A stretch of 6,189 nt of DNA from an uncultured Syntrophobacteraceae bacterium (GCA_937889795.1 CALBZH010000780.1:1-6189), one strand, 5' to 3'; shown: positions 1 to 6,189, numbered from the stretch's first letter. The notes: generated by a model from the letters alone, not told the origin. Made by a program: numbers and translations.

Positions 1-297
1 GGCATGCAGGATCGCATGGAGAGCTTCCCGCACCAGCTTTCCGGGGGCGAGCGTCAGCGCGTCGCCATCTGCCGGGCGCTCGTGAACCGCCCGCGCATCC
101 TCTTCGCGGACGAGCCCACCGGAAACCTGGATTCAGGAAACGGGCGCGCCATTCTCGAGCTTCTCCAGGAGCTCCGTGTGGAGCATCGAGCGACCCTCAT
201 CCTGGTGACGCACAGCTCCGAGATCGCTCGCTTGGCTGACCGGGTCATCCTCATCCAAGACGGCAGAATCAGTGGGGAGGGTCCCGATGCTCCATAG
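1..297 (+). CDS. ybbA: ABC transporter ATP-binding protein, YbbA/LolD-like (3' part only)
   Basis: C-terminal 98 codons of an ABC ATPase; the 5' end, with Walker A and Q-loop, lies outside the window. Visible in order: the signature LSGGERQR (codons at 37-60), Walker B ILFADEP with catalytic Asp-Glu (Glu at 112-114), the D-loop GNLD, and the switch His in LVTH (211-213). The run ADEPTGNLDS and the short tail ending in a GRI-type strand are typical of the MacB/LolD/YbbA class, which power FtsX-fold permeases rather than channel-type importers. The next gene is such a permease and starts 11 nt before this stop codon, so the two should be made together and assemble at the inner membrane. The YbbA name rests on the permease and esterase neighbours; from this fragment alone LolD or MacB-type would be equally possible. 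The ATG at 4-6 is internal, not the true start. Confidence 0.93.
   Translation, partial: GMQDRMESFPHQLSGGERQRVAICRALVNRPRILFADEPTGNLDSGNGRAILELLQELRVEHRATLILVTHSSEIARLADRVILIQDGRISGEGPDAP
274..280 (+). promoter_or_regulatory. Ribosome binding site that sets the permease start
   Basis: GGGGAGG ends 6 nt before ATG 287 and lies inside the end of the ATPase gene. It overlaps the alternative GTG at 272, so that GTG is unlikely to be the start. The layout suggests translational coupling of ATPase and permease. Confidence 0.7.
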
Positions 298-2788
298 GTC
301 CTTCATCGCGAGACAGCTCACCCGCTCCGGACAGCAGGCCGTGGTCTTCGTGGGGTGCGTGGCCTTGTCCATCGTCACGATCATTGCCCTGAACGGGTTC
401 AGCTCAAGCGTTCACGAGGCCCTGCTGAACGATGGCCGCGCCCTTCACGGGGGTGACCTCATCATCCATTCTCACCGCGAATTCTCTCCGGGGTTGTTCG
501 ATGGGGTCGCAGCGTTCGAGAAGCAGGGGCACCTCACGGCGACGCGAACGGTCGCGTTTTATTCGATCGTAAGACCGTCCGGCACCAACGCCGAATCCCT
601 GCTCGCAAGCCTGAAAGTCGTGGAGCCCCCCTACCCCCTTTACGGCACGGTTGAGCTCCAGTCTGGACGCAGCCTCGGTGAGGTGCTGGCTCCCGGGAGC
701 GCCGTGGTCGAGCAATCGCTCCTCGACCGGCTTTCCCTTAACGTTGGCGATTCGCTCCACGTCGGGCGCACGGTTCTCACCATCCGGGATGTGGTCCTGC
801 GCGAATCCGACCGCCCCGTGGCGTTCTTTTCGTTCGGCCCACGGGTATTGGCATCCATGAAGGACTTGGATGCGATGGATCTCGTCAAGAAGGGGAGCCG
901 CGTCCAGCACGACCTGTTGATCAAGGTGGCCGACCCCGGCCGGATCGACTCGTTGGCCGATGAGCTGAGAGCCCTTGCGGTCAAAGGCGAGGAGCATGTA
1001 GAAACCTTTCGAACGGCACCATCCCGGGTCAAGAAGTTCTTCGACAATTTCTTGTTCTTTCTGGGCCTCGTTTCCGTCTTTACGCTTCTGCTCGCAGGGA
1101 TCGGCATCCAGAGTGTCCTCGGGGCCTTTTTCAAGGAGAAGGAGGCAACCATCGCCATCATGAAGACGGTCGGCGCCACGAGCCAATTCGTTACCGCGCA
1201 GTTCCTGACCGTATTCTGCGTGCTCGGCGGTCTCGGGACCTTAGTCGGTCTTGCGCTCGGAGCCTTCCTTCAAACGCTGCTTCCCTCGCTCTTCCGAGGG
1301 CTCATTCCCCAATCCATCCAGCCATCCTTCTCCGTTGCGATGGTCCTGGACGGATTCCTGCTCGGTGTTGTGGTCGTTGGCCTGTTCACTTTCCTGCCTC
1401 TCTACCGCATGAGGCAGCTCAAGCCGATCACGATTTTCAGAACGGATGACGTGCCTGCTCGGAGGGGGATCGTGTCCCTCATGACGGTCCTCGCCATCGT
1501 GGTGCTCTTCCTGGGTATGGTCTGGTGGCAGGCACAGCACGACATTGTCGTCGGACTGTGGTACGTCGTCGGGGTCGCCGCCTTTCTAGCCGTGCCGGTG
1601 CTGATCACGCACGGCTTGCTCGCCGCCTTGAAACGAATACGCGTGAAGTCTCTTATCCTTCGCCAGGCGCTTCGCGGCTTGTTTCGACCCAGGAACGCCA
1701 CTCGATCGATCATCATCACGCTCACCGCCTCCCTTGCGATCATCTTCTCGATATCGCTCATCGAGCGTAACATCGACGCGGCTTTCGTGCAGTCCTATCC
1801 GGAAGATGTCCCCAACGCGTTCATTGTGGATATCCAGCCTGACCAACTGGCATCGTTCTCGGAGGAGCTCGGCCTGCCAGCCGAATACCACCCCGTGATC
1901 CGGGGGAGGATCACCGACATCAACGGCGTGCCGATCGATGCGGAGCTGGAACGGGAGCGACGCGGCGACAACCTGGCGCGAGAATTCAACCTGACCTACC
2001 GCGACCGTCTCCTCCCCGATGAACGGCTGGTCCGGGGCGAGCACCTCTTTCGGGGTGACTGGGAAGGGCTTCAGGTTTCGGTCCTCGATACGGTCCTCAA
2101 GATGGCGCCCATGGAGGTGGGAGACCGCATCCATTTTCGGATCCACGGGATCCCCATCCAGGCACGAGTCTCCAGCATCCGGAAGCGGACGGGGGAGCTC
2201 ATTCAGCCGTTCTTCTATTTTGTCTTCCAGCCCGAAGCCCTGAAGGACGCGCCGCAGACCTTTTTCACGGCCCTTAACATCGACAGGCACCAGATCGTCC
2301 CGCTGCAGACGCGTCTCGTGTCCCAGTTCCCGAACGTGAGCGTGATCGACCTGTCCCAGACCATCTCGACGCTCGCCGAAGTCATGCACAAGCTTTCCGG
2401 AATCACGCGCTTTTTCACGCTGTTCAGTGTGATCGCGGGCGTGCTGATTCTCATCAGCTCGGTCTACGCCACGCGGTATACTCGGGTGCAGGAGGCGGTG
2501 TTTTTCAAGATCCTCGGGGCCCGGAGCGGCTTCGTGCTGCGCGTCTTCACCCTGGAAAACCTCTTCCTCGGACTGGTGAGCGGCCTCCTCGCCCTCACCC
2601 TGTCGCAGATGGGAAGCTGGCTCGTAAGCGCCAGACTGCTCGACATCCCCTATCGACCCTTTCCAGGGGTCAGCACGCTCATGGTACTGGCGACCCTCGC
2701 CGTTGCAACATTGGTTGGACTTCTATCGTCCCTGTCCGTCCTGAGACAAAAGCCCATCGATTTTCTGCGCGAGCAAACGGAGGAATAA
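287..2788 (+). CDS. ybbP: ABC transporter permease, YbbP-like FtsX/MacB fold, ten TM segments
   Basis: An 833-aa inner-membrane permease. I chose the ATG at 287 because GGGGAGG at 274-280 sits 6 nt upstream; an in-frame GTG at 272 lies on or before that site and would add five residues. Predicted hydrophobic segments are near residues 15-37, 252-275, 305-330, 350-373, 394-415, 420-446, 474-492, 709-730, 755-778 and 797-818. Large soluble, presumably periplasmic, regions lie at about 38-248 and 493-708. This is the duplicated FtsX layout of the YbbP family (COG3127, about 800 aa). Cytoplasmic motifs EKEATIAIMKTVGA and FFKILGARSG after TM2 and TM8 are the coupling-helix regions expected to contact the ATPase. 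REFNLTYRD near 565-573 resembles a conserved stretch I associate with YbbP proteins. It overlaps the ATPase gene by 11 nt and precedes the esterase gene by 3 nt. The substrate is unknown; lipid or hydrophobic compound export or extraction is inferred from the family and the esterase neighbour. Confidence 0.93.
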   Translation: MLHRSFIARQLTRSGQQAVVFVGCVALSIVTIIALNGFSSSVHEALLNDGRALHGGDLIIHSHREFSPGLFDGVAAFEKQGHLTATRTVAFYSIVRPSGTNAESLLASLKVVEPPYPLYGTVELQSGRSLGEVLAPGSAVVEQSLLDRLSLNVGDSLHVGRTVLTIRDVVLRESDRPVAFFSFGPRVLASMKDLDAMDLVKKGSRVQHDLLIKVADPGRIDSLADELRALAVKGEEHVETFRTAPSRVKKFFDNFLFFLGLVSVFTLLLAGIGIQSVLGAFFKEKEATIAIMKTVGATSQFVTAQFLTVFCVLGGLGTLVGLALGAFLQTLLPSLFRGLIPQSIQPSFSVAMVLDGFLLGVVVVGLFTFLPLYRMRQLKPITIFRTDDVPARRGIVSLMTVLAIVVLFLGMVWWQAQHDIVVGLWYVVGVAAFLAVPVLITHGLLAALKRIRVKSLILRQALRGLFRPRNATRSIIITLTASLAIIFSISLIERNIDAAFVQSYPEDVPNAFIVDIQPDQLASFSEELGLPAEYHPVIRGRITDINGVPIDAELERERRGDNLAREFNLTYRDRLLPDERLVRGEHLFRGDWEGLQVSVLDTVLKMAPMEVGDRIHFRIHGIPIQARVSSIRKRTGELIQPFFYFVFQPEALKDAPQTFFTALNIDRHQIVPLQTRLVSQFPNVSVIDLSQTISTLAEVMHKLSGITRFFTLFSVIAGVLILISSVYATRYTRVQEAVFFKILGARSGFVLRVFTLENLFLGLVSGLLALTLSQMGSWLVSARLLDIPYRPFPGVSTLMVLATLAVATLVGLLSSLSVLRQKPIDFLREQTEE
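2779..2783 (+). promoter_or_regulatory. Ribosome binding site of the SGNH esterase gene
   Basis: GGAGG lies 8 nt before ATG 2792, inside the last codons of the permease gene. Spacing is near optimal and supports this start and coupling to the permease. Confidence 0.7.
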
Positions 2789-2791
2789 CCC

Positions 2792-3478
2792 ATGACCGCA
2801 ACCAAATCCTTGTTCCGCTCATCACCCGTGATGATTGGCGTCCTTGCCATGATGCTCCTGCTCGGCTGGAATGACGGCATGGCCAAGGACGGCTCCGAGG
2901 ATCAAGCGAGCGTCGAGGTCGAAGGGACGATCGTCGCCTTCGGGGACAGCCTGACCGAGGGTTTTATACTCGCTGAAGAGGCCGCCTATCCGGCGCAGCT
3001 CGAGCGAAAGCTCCGGGCGGCAGGATACCGCTACCGGGTCGTCAATGCGGGAATCAACGGGGAAACAAGCAGCGGGGCGCTCTCCAGGGTCAAGTGGATC
3101 CTCAGGATGAAGCCGGACATCGTCATCCTGGAAACGGGAGCCAACGACGGGTTTCGGGGCATTAAACCCGAAGTCATTGAGAAGAACCTCTCGGAGACCA
3201 TCCGCATCCTCAAGGACGCCAACGTCGTCGTGGTGCTTGCGGGAATGCAGATGCTGTCAAACTTGGGGAATGAATACACCTCGGCTTTCAAGGAGATCTA
3301 CCCGAGGGTTGCCAGAAACCAGGACGTCATCCTGATTCCGTTCTTCCTGGAGGGAGTCGCCGCCGAGCCCGCCCTGAACCTCCCGGACGGAATTCACCCC
3401 ACGGCTAAAGGGCACTCCATCGTGGCAGAGAATGTCTTTCCGCTTGCAGTCGAGGCCATCAAGAAGGCCCGTCGCTGA
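2792..3478 (+). CDS. tesA: Secreted SGNH/GDSL hydrolase, TesA-like arylesterase/lysophospholipase
   Basis: A 228-aa serine esterase of the TesA type (multifunctional thioesterase, arylesterase and lysophospholipase in E. coli). All four SGNH blocks are intact: GDSLTEG with nucleophile Ser53, NAGINGET with oxyanion Gly87, GANDG with Asn118, and DGIHP with Asp199 and His202. The N-terminus has Lys5 and Arg9, a hydrophobic stretch at about 12-25 and a possible signal peptidase I site after GMA (residue 31), so the enzyme should be periplasmic. No lipobox cysteine is present. It starts 3 nt after the permease stop with a good GGAGG, so it is very likely the last gene of the transporter operon. 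In E. coli tesA adjoins ybbA but is divergently transcribed; here it is on the same strand. The family is promiscuous, so the natural substrate cannot be read from sequence; a lipid or acyl ester handled with the transporter is an inference. Confidence 0.92.
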   Translation: MTATKSLFRSSPVMIGVLAMMLLLGWNDGMAKDGSEDQASVEVEGTIVAFGDSLTEGFILAEEAAYPAQLERKLRAAGYRYRVVNAGINGETSSGALSRVKWILRMKPDIVILETGANDGFRGIKPEVIEKNLSETIRILKDANVVVVLAGMQMLSNLGNEYTSAFKEIYPRVARNQDVILIPFFLEGVAAEPALNLPDGIHPTAKGHSIVAENVFPLAVEAIKKARR

Positions 3479-3530
3479 CCGGTCGCGCTTGGACGATTCG
3501 ATTCCCGCGGTGCGACCCCCTGCCTGTTGT

Positions 3531-3554
3531 CCGCACCCCGGCAGAGGCGTGCGG
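3531..3554. terminator. Weak candidate hairpin in the convergent spacer
   Basis: CCGCAC (3531-3536) and GTGCGG (3549-3554) form a perfect 6-bp stem with a 12-nt loop between the convergent esterase and TPR genes. It is followed on the plus strand only by ttaata, with no T-run, so it is at best a poor intrinsic terminator. The rest of the 76-nt spacer holds nothing else I can support. Confidence 0.25.
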
Positions 3555-4310
3555 TTAATAGACCCCTGTTGCATTCCTCAGGTCCAGGAGGAAAGACGGC
3601 TCAGGCACCCACCCCAGGCGGGATGACTGCTTCAGGTCATCCCAGGACCGATTGTAGTCTTTGATCCGGTAGTAGCAGACGGCGCGGCTGTAGTAGGCTT
3701 CAGCATAGTTGGGGTCGAGCTCGATCGCGCGGCTGAGCTCCCCGATGGCCTGATCGATCTTGCCCATCCTGGCTAACGTCATCCCCCTCCCGAAGTACGC
3801 CGCCTGGAGGTTGGGATTGAGAGTCAGAGCCTGATTGAAATCCTCCATGGCCCGACGGTAGTCCCCGGCGCTCCGATAGGCCTCTCCCCGCTCGGATAGG
3901 GTCGACGCATTGGAGGGATCCAGCCGGAGCGACTCGCCGAAGTCCGCGATGGCTTCTTTGTAGAGCCCCCTGTAGACATAGATCGCGCCTCGAGCAGAAT
4001 ACCCTTTCGGATCCGAAGGTTTGAGCGCGATGACTTTGCTCATGTCCGCAACAGCCTGGTCGTGCTGCCCCCTCAGACCGTAGGCAATTGCACGGCCGTA
4101 ATAAGCGTCCGCGTTGGCGGGCTCGGCGCTGATGGCCATGTCGAAATGGAAGATCGCCCGATTGTAATCCTGTTTCGCCAATGCCTCCTTGCCGCGATCC
4201 ACTTGAGACAGCTCGCGAGCGGGTCCGCCCTGTTGACTCATGGGAGCCGCACAGTGCGTCAAGAGCAGTACGATCGCAACCAGAAAAGCACCCGACTTCC
4301 ACATCCTCAT
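3555..4310 (-). CDS. TPR-repeat lipoprotein, downstream paralog (251 aa, lipobox LTHC)
   Basis: Six tandem tetratricopeptide repeats fill residues of about 37-68, 69-102, 103-136, 137-170, 171-204 and 205-238, with the usual GRA.AY, A..D and P..A positions. A short tail follows (PSFLLDLRNATG), of a kind I associate with bacterial TPR proteins of this style. The N-terminus is a lipoprotein-type signal: Arg2, Lys5, a hydrophobic core at 8-17 and Cys20. The lipobox reads LTHC, and His just before the Cys is unusual where Gly, Ala or Ser is expected, so lipidation is less certain than in the paralog. The protein aligns without gaps from residue 1 to the end with the neighbour upstream, which also puts Cys at 20; that supports ATG 4310. 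ATG 4304 (249 aa) has better spacing to GGAGG (7 nt rather than 1) and remains possible. The gene starts 24 nt after the paralog stops, so co-transcription is likely. TPRs mediate protein-protein contacts; the partner is unknown. Confidence 0.9.
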   Translation of the reverse strand: MRMWKSGAFLVAIVLLLTHCAAPMSQQGGPARELSQVDRGKEALAKQDYNRAIFHFDMAISAEPANADAYYGRAIAYGLRGQHDQAVADMSKVIALKPSDPKGYSARGAIYVYRGLYKEAIADFGESLRLDPSNASTLSERGEAYRSAGDYRRAMEDFNQALTLNPNLQAAYFGRGMTLARMGKIDQAIGELSRAIELDPNYAEAYYSRAVCYYRIKDYNRSWDDLKQSSRLGWVPEPSFLLDLRNATGVY

Positions 4311-4311
4311 T

Positions 4312-4323
4312 CCTCCCCCTTTT
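4312..4323 (-). promoter_or_regulatory. Shine-Dalgarno leader of the downstream TPR gene
   Basis: On the minus strand this reads AAAAGGGGGAGG, identical to the leader of the paralog at 5097-5108. It ends 1 nt before ATG 4310 but 7 nt before the in-frame ATG 4304, so the true start is ambiguous by two codons. Confidence 0.6.
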
Positions 4324-4334
4324 GCCTCCTTGCG

Positions 4335-5093
4335 CTATTGGAAGCGACCGGAAACCCGCCTCAGCTCCTCCACGAAGCCCGGGGACGGCGCGCGCCCCAG
4401 CTCCTCGGCCTTGCTCAGATCCTTCCAGGCCCTGCGGTAGTCTTTCTTGAGATAGAAGCAGACCGCGCGGTTATAAAACGCTTCATCGTAGTCGGCGTTG
4501 AGCTCGATGGCGCGGGTCAGGTCGGCTATGGCGGCATCGTATTGCCCCATTTTCCCGTAGGTGATGCCCCGTCCGCAGTAGGCCACAGCCAACTGGGGCT
4601 CCATGGTGATGGCCCGATTGTAGTCGTCGAGGGAGCGATCGAGCTGACCCAGGTTGCGAAGCGCCTCACCCCGCTCCGCAAAGACGAGCGGTTCGGTCGA
4701 TCCAACCCGGATGGCGTCGGTCAGGTCGACGACAGCCAGTTGATACTGCTCCTGGTGCAGATAGAGCGAGCCTCGAGCGGCGTAGGCCCTTCCATCCTGG
4801 GGGTTGAGCCTCAGCACCTGCGTCATATCGGCAAGAGACCGGTCGTAGTCGCCCCTGGCGCTATGAACGACCGCTCGACCATAGTAGCCCTCGGTGCTCG
4901 AAGGATCTGCCTTGATCGCTTGCTCGAAGGAGGACATCGCTTTGTCATAGCGTTCCCGTGCAAGGTTTTCCTTACCACGCTCGACGTACTTCGCGGCAGC
5001 GCCCTGCCCATCCTGCTGAGAAAGACCGGTTGCGCATCCAGCGAGGAGCAACGTGAAAACGAGCAACCAGGGTCCACATGTCAACCGGCGCAT
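4335..5093 (-). CDS. TPR-repeat lipoprotein, upstream paralog (252 aa, lipobox LAGC)
   Basis: The same architecture as the next gene: a signal peptide with Arg2-Arg3, a hydrophobic core at about 8-17 and a canonical lipobox LLAG-Cys20, then six TPRs from residue 37 to about 238 and a tail PGFVEELRRVSG. Ala at position 21, not Asp, predicts outer-membrane sorting if the host uses Lol rules. Start ATG 5093 is chosen because it gives a proper lipoprotein signal and a GGAGG 3 nt upstream. The frame stays open upstream to about 5501, but that extension runs antiframe through the DUF2251 gene and puts a non-signal sequence before the lipobox, so it is rejected. By hand, identity to the downstream paralog is 93 of 215 residues (43%) over the repeats, weakest in repeat 3 (8 of 34). 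Repeat 3 ends VGSTEP instead of the usual P-containing turn. The function is unknown; a scaffold or assembly role in the envelope is inferred. Confidence 0.92.
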   Translation of the reverse strand: MRRLTCGPWLLVFTLLLAGCATGLSQQDGQGAAAKYVERGKENLARERYDKAMSSFEQAIKADPSSTEGYYGRAVVHSARGDYDRSLADMTQVLRLNPQDGRAYAARGSLYLHQEQYQLAVVDLTDAIRVGSTEPLVFAERGEALRNLGQLDRSLDDYNRAITMEPQLAVAYCGRGITYGKMGQYDAAIADLTRAIELNADYDEAFYNRAVCFYLKKDYRRAWKDLSKAEELGRAPSPGFVEELRRVSGRFQ

Positions 5094-5096
5094 TTC

Positions 5097-5108
5097 CCTC
5101 CCCCTTTT
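5097..5108 (-). promoter_or_regulatory. Shine-Dalgarno leader of the upstream TPR gene
   Basis: AAAAGGGGGAGG on the minus strand, 3 nt before ATG 5093, an exact 12-nt match to the leader of the paralog. The site sits in the 82-nt spacer 5094-5175, where I see no convincing promoter or terminator. Confidence 0.6.
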
Positions 5109-5175
5109 CTTCCGGCAGAGCCATTCACTCATGCCCCGAACGGCTATACAATAGACTTCAATGGCATTCACGGAA

Positions 5176-5583
5176 TCAAACGAAAAGCTGGATTGCCGAA
5201 TCCGACCAGGAATGGCCTTCCGTCGACCACGTGCTTTCCGGGTTTGGAGGCGGAAAGCCTGTGCGGCAGTACCCTTTCTTTCCGTCGAAGTCAAAAATGG
5301 CATGAGGGTATTCGTTGAGCAGGAGGACGACCTTCCTGTTGTCCACGGACCAGCCGATCGTCGCACAGACAGCCTCCTCCCGGCCGGTGACGTCAGCCGC
5401 GTTGTAAATATGCACGGCATCCTGAAACGGGCTGTCTTCCACGCTCGTGTCCAAAGCGTAAAAAAACCCCGTGTCGCCGTCATCCTCGAACACAGCCGCA
5501 AACGGGCCTTGGGGAGCCCGTCCCTCGATGACGACCGGTGCTCCTACCTGAAATCTTTGTTCGGCTACGACTTGTATGGCCAT
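5176..5583 (-). CDS. DUF2251 family protein (135 aa), function unknown
   Basis: A small soluble protein with no signal peptide or membrane segment, so cytoplasmic. I recognise it from memory as DUF2251 (PF10008): the acidic-aromatic block EDDGDTGFFYALD at 33-45, HIYN at 58-61, and YPHAIFDFDGKKGYCRTGFP at 92-111 are characteristic. The family is short, and this length fits a complete member. No catalytic residues can be assigned, and its function is not established to my knowledge. The start is taken as ATG 5583 (MAIQVV), just before the conserved body. A GTG at 5643 and an ATG at 5640 are in frame upstream, but they would translate the heptamer repeat and lack a good ribosome site. The Shine-Dalgarno before 5583 (GAGAGTGG) is also weak. 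It lies 93 nt after the oxidoreductase gene and 82 nt before the TPR pair on the same strand, so co-transcription is possible but not shown. Confidence 0.78.
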   Translation of the reverse strand: MAIQVVAEQRFQVGAPVVIEGRAPQGPFAAVFEDDGDTGFFYALDTSVEDSPFQDAVHIYNAADVTGREEAVCATIGWSVDNRKVVLLLNEYPHAIFDFDGKKGYCRTGFPPPNPESTWSTEGHSWSDSAIQLFV

Positions 5584-5613
5584 GATCCACTCTCTGATGT
5601 CCGGTGTGAGACG

Positions 5614-5634
5614 CAGCATCCAGCATCCAGCATC
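5614..5634. repeat. Tandem heptamer repeat, three perfect copies of CAGCATC
   Basis: Positions 5614-5620, 5621-5627 and 5628-5634 are identical 7-mers, followed by TGGCAT. On the minus strand this is GATGCTG three times, 31 nt before the DUF2251 start. The last copy plus TGG makes a tiny CCAG-cat-CTGG hairpin (5627-5637). The rest of the 93-nt spacer 5584-5676 shows no clear promoter or terminator. Confidence 0.85.
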
Positions 5635-5676
5635 TGGCATCACGTCCGTATGATGGATGACTTTCGCCGTGCCGCA

Positions 5677-6189
5677 CTAGCATGCGACACCTCCAAGCCT
5701 TTCCACGACACCTTTCGCCCATGTGCTCACCTGAGTGATGGCGGTGGAGTTGACGTCGGGTCTTGCGTCGGCGGCGTTGAACCAAAGCTTTCCTTCCGTC
5801 GGTATGCCAGCGGCGCAGATGTGCGGATGGGAGCTTCCGTCCTTGCCGATCACATGGAAGTCCTCCGTCAGGTCTAGCCCACCCGTCTCATAGCGAAAGT
5901 CGTCATCCTGATTGACATACGCCCTGATGATTCCTTTATTGAGCAAATTTTGAGTCAAAACGGAGATGTCGCTCTTGATATGCACCCCATGAATACGTCC
6001 ATTCAAGACGTGTTGCACCCTTCGTCGAGAACCGACGACCTGATCGCTTTCGACGACAAAGCAGCTTTCTCCCTCGTCGGTGGACAGCTTTGGGCTGGGA
6101 CCCGAAAGCAAAACATAACCGCTCTCGGCCAACGTCAGCAGCTGCCGGGTACTTTCGATGGGGGGTCCTACGGCGATGCGGTTGTTGAC
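5677..6189 (-). CDS. Probable FAD/NAD(P)-binding oxidoreductase, C-terminal 170 residues
   Basis: The frame is open to the window edge, so the gene's start and its N-terminal dinucleotide-binding (GxGxxG) region lie outside. The visible part begins VNNRIAVGPP and carries LNGRIHGVHIKSD, then LLNKGIIRAYVNQDD, TGGLDLTEDFHVIGKDG, and the terminal block GIPTEGKLWF followed by ARPDVNS. That order (a spread-out 'arginine-proline' linker, a short-chain residual domain, then a G.PTEG..WF...ARP.VNS end) matches what I remember of C-termini of FAD/NAD(P)-binding proteins of the PF13454 (NAD_binding_9) type, often annotated only as FAD/NAD(P)-binding protein. The reaction is unknown. A TTG at 6132 is not needed as a start because the homologous-looking sequence continues upstream of it. 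By hand count, GC over 5881-6060 is about 47%, well below the permease gene. Assignment is moderate because half or more of the protein is missing. Confidence 0.6.
   Translation of the reverse strand, partial: VNNRIAVGPPIESTRQLLTLAESGYVLLSGPSPKLSTDEGESCFVVESDQVVGSRRRVQHVLNGRIHGVHIKSDISVLTQNLLNKGIIRAYVNQDDDFRYETGGLDLTEDFHVIGKDGSSHPHICAAGIPTEGKLWFNAADARPDVNSTAITQVSTWAKGVVERLGGVAC

Noticed and set aside
272..286. GTG at 272 as the permease start
   Set aside because: The GGGGAGG ribosome site overlaps this codon and is correctly spaced for ATG 287.
404..1186. Minus-strand open frame of 260 codons opposite the permease
   Set aside because: It lies wholly inside a well-supported ten-TM permease gene, is rich in charged low-information sequence, and shows no domain or ribosome site.
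3480..3516. GGTCGC / GCGACC pairing after the esterase gene as a terminator
   Set aside because: A 6-bp stem with a loop of about 25 nt and no T-run is not a credible intrinsic terminator.
5140..5175. Possible minus-strand promoter (GTGAAT, 17 nt, TATAGC) before the TPR operon
   Set aside because: Only about 3 of 6 and 4 of 6 matches to the sigma-70 boxes; not better than chance in a spacer of this size.
4062..5318. Plus-strand open frame of 418 codons as a gene
   Set aside because: The opposite strand has two clear paralogous TPR lipoproteins with signal peptides and SD sites; the plus-strand product shows no family features.
5094..5501. N-terminal extension of the upstream TPR gene to 388 aa
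   Set aside because: It overlaps the DUF2251 gene in another frame and would bury the canonical LAGC lipobox 150 residues inside the protein.
5161..5877. Plus-strand open frame of 238 codons
   Set aside because: It is antisense to the DUF2251 gene and the oxidoreductase end, whose minus-strand translations carry recognisable conserved motifs.

Overview
The window is a GC-rich bacterial chromosome segment. It is Gram-negative in character: an LolD/YbbA-type ABC transporter, a periplasmic SGNH hydrolase with a signal peptide, and two lipoproteins built of TPR repeats. The style of the TPR proteins, with a conserved C-terminal tail after the last repeat, recalls Nitrospirota and Desulfobacterota (old Deltaproteobacteria). 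No phylogenetic marker is present, so this placement is only an impression.

Left half, plus strand (1-3478): the 3' end of an ABC ATPase gene (ybbA-like), a full-length ten-TM FtsX/MacB-fold permease (ybbP-like) and a secreted SGNH esterase (tesA-like). The ATPase and permease genes overlap by 11 nt, and the permease and esterase genes are 3 nt apart. Both downstream genes have good Shine-Dalgarno sequences, so this looks like one translationally coupled operon. E. coli has the same three families side by side, but tesA is divergent there. ATPase and permease would form an envelope transporter, probably for lipid or another hydrophobic substrate. The esterase would act in the periplasm.

Right half, minus strand (6189-3555): reading leftward, the 3' end of a probable FAD/NAD(P)-binding oxidoreductase, a 93-nt gap holding three copies of a 7-bp repeat, a small DUF2251 protein, an 82-nt gap, and two tandem paralogous six-TPR lipoproteins. 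The two lipoproteins are 252 and 251 aa, about 43% identical over their repeats by hand alignment with no gaps, and share a 12-nt leader sequence. The two gene blocks converge in a 76-nt spacer (3479-3554) with one weak hairpin.

No mobile element, CRISPR array, tRNA or rRNA was seen. I do not see a clearly undescribed system. The items most worth a second look are the co-directional ybbA-ybbP-tesA operon, the TPR lipoprotein duplication with one copy's unusual lipobox, and the DUF2251 gene with heptamer repeats in its leader.
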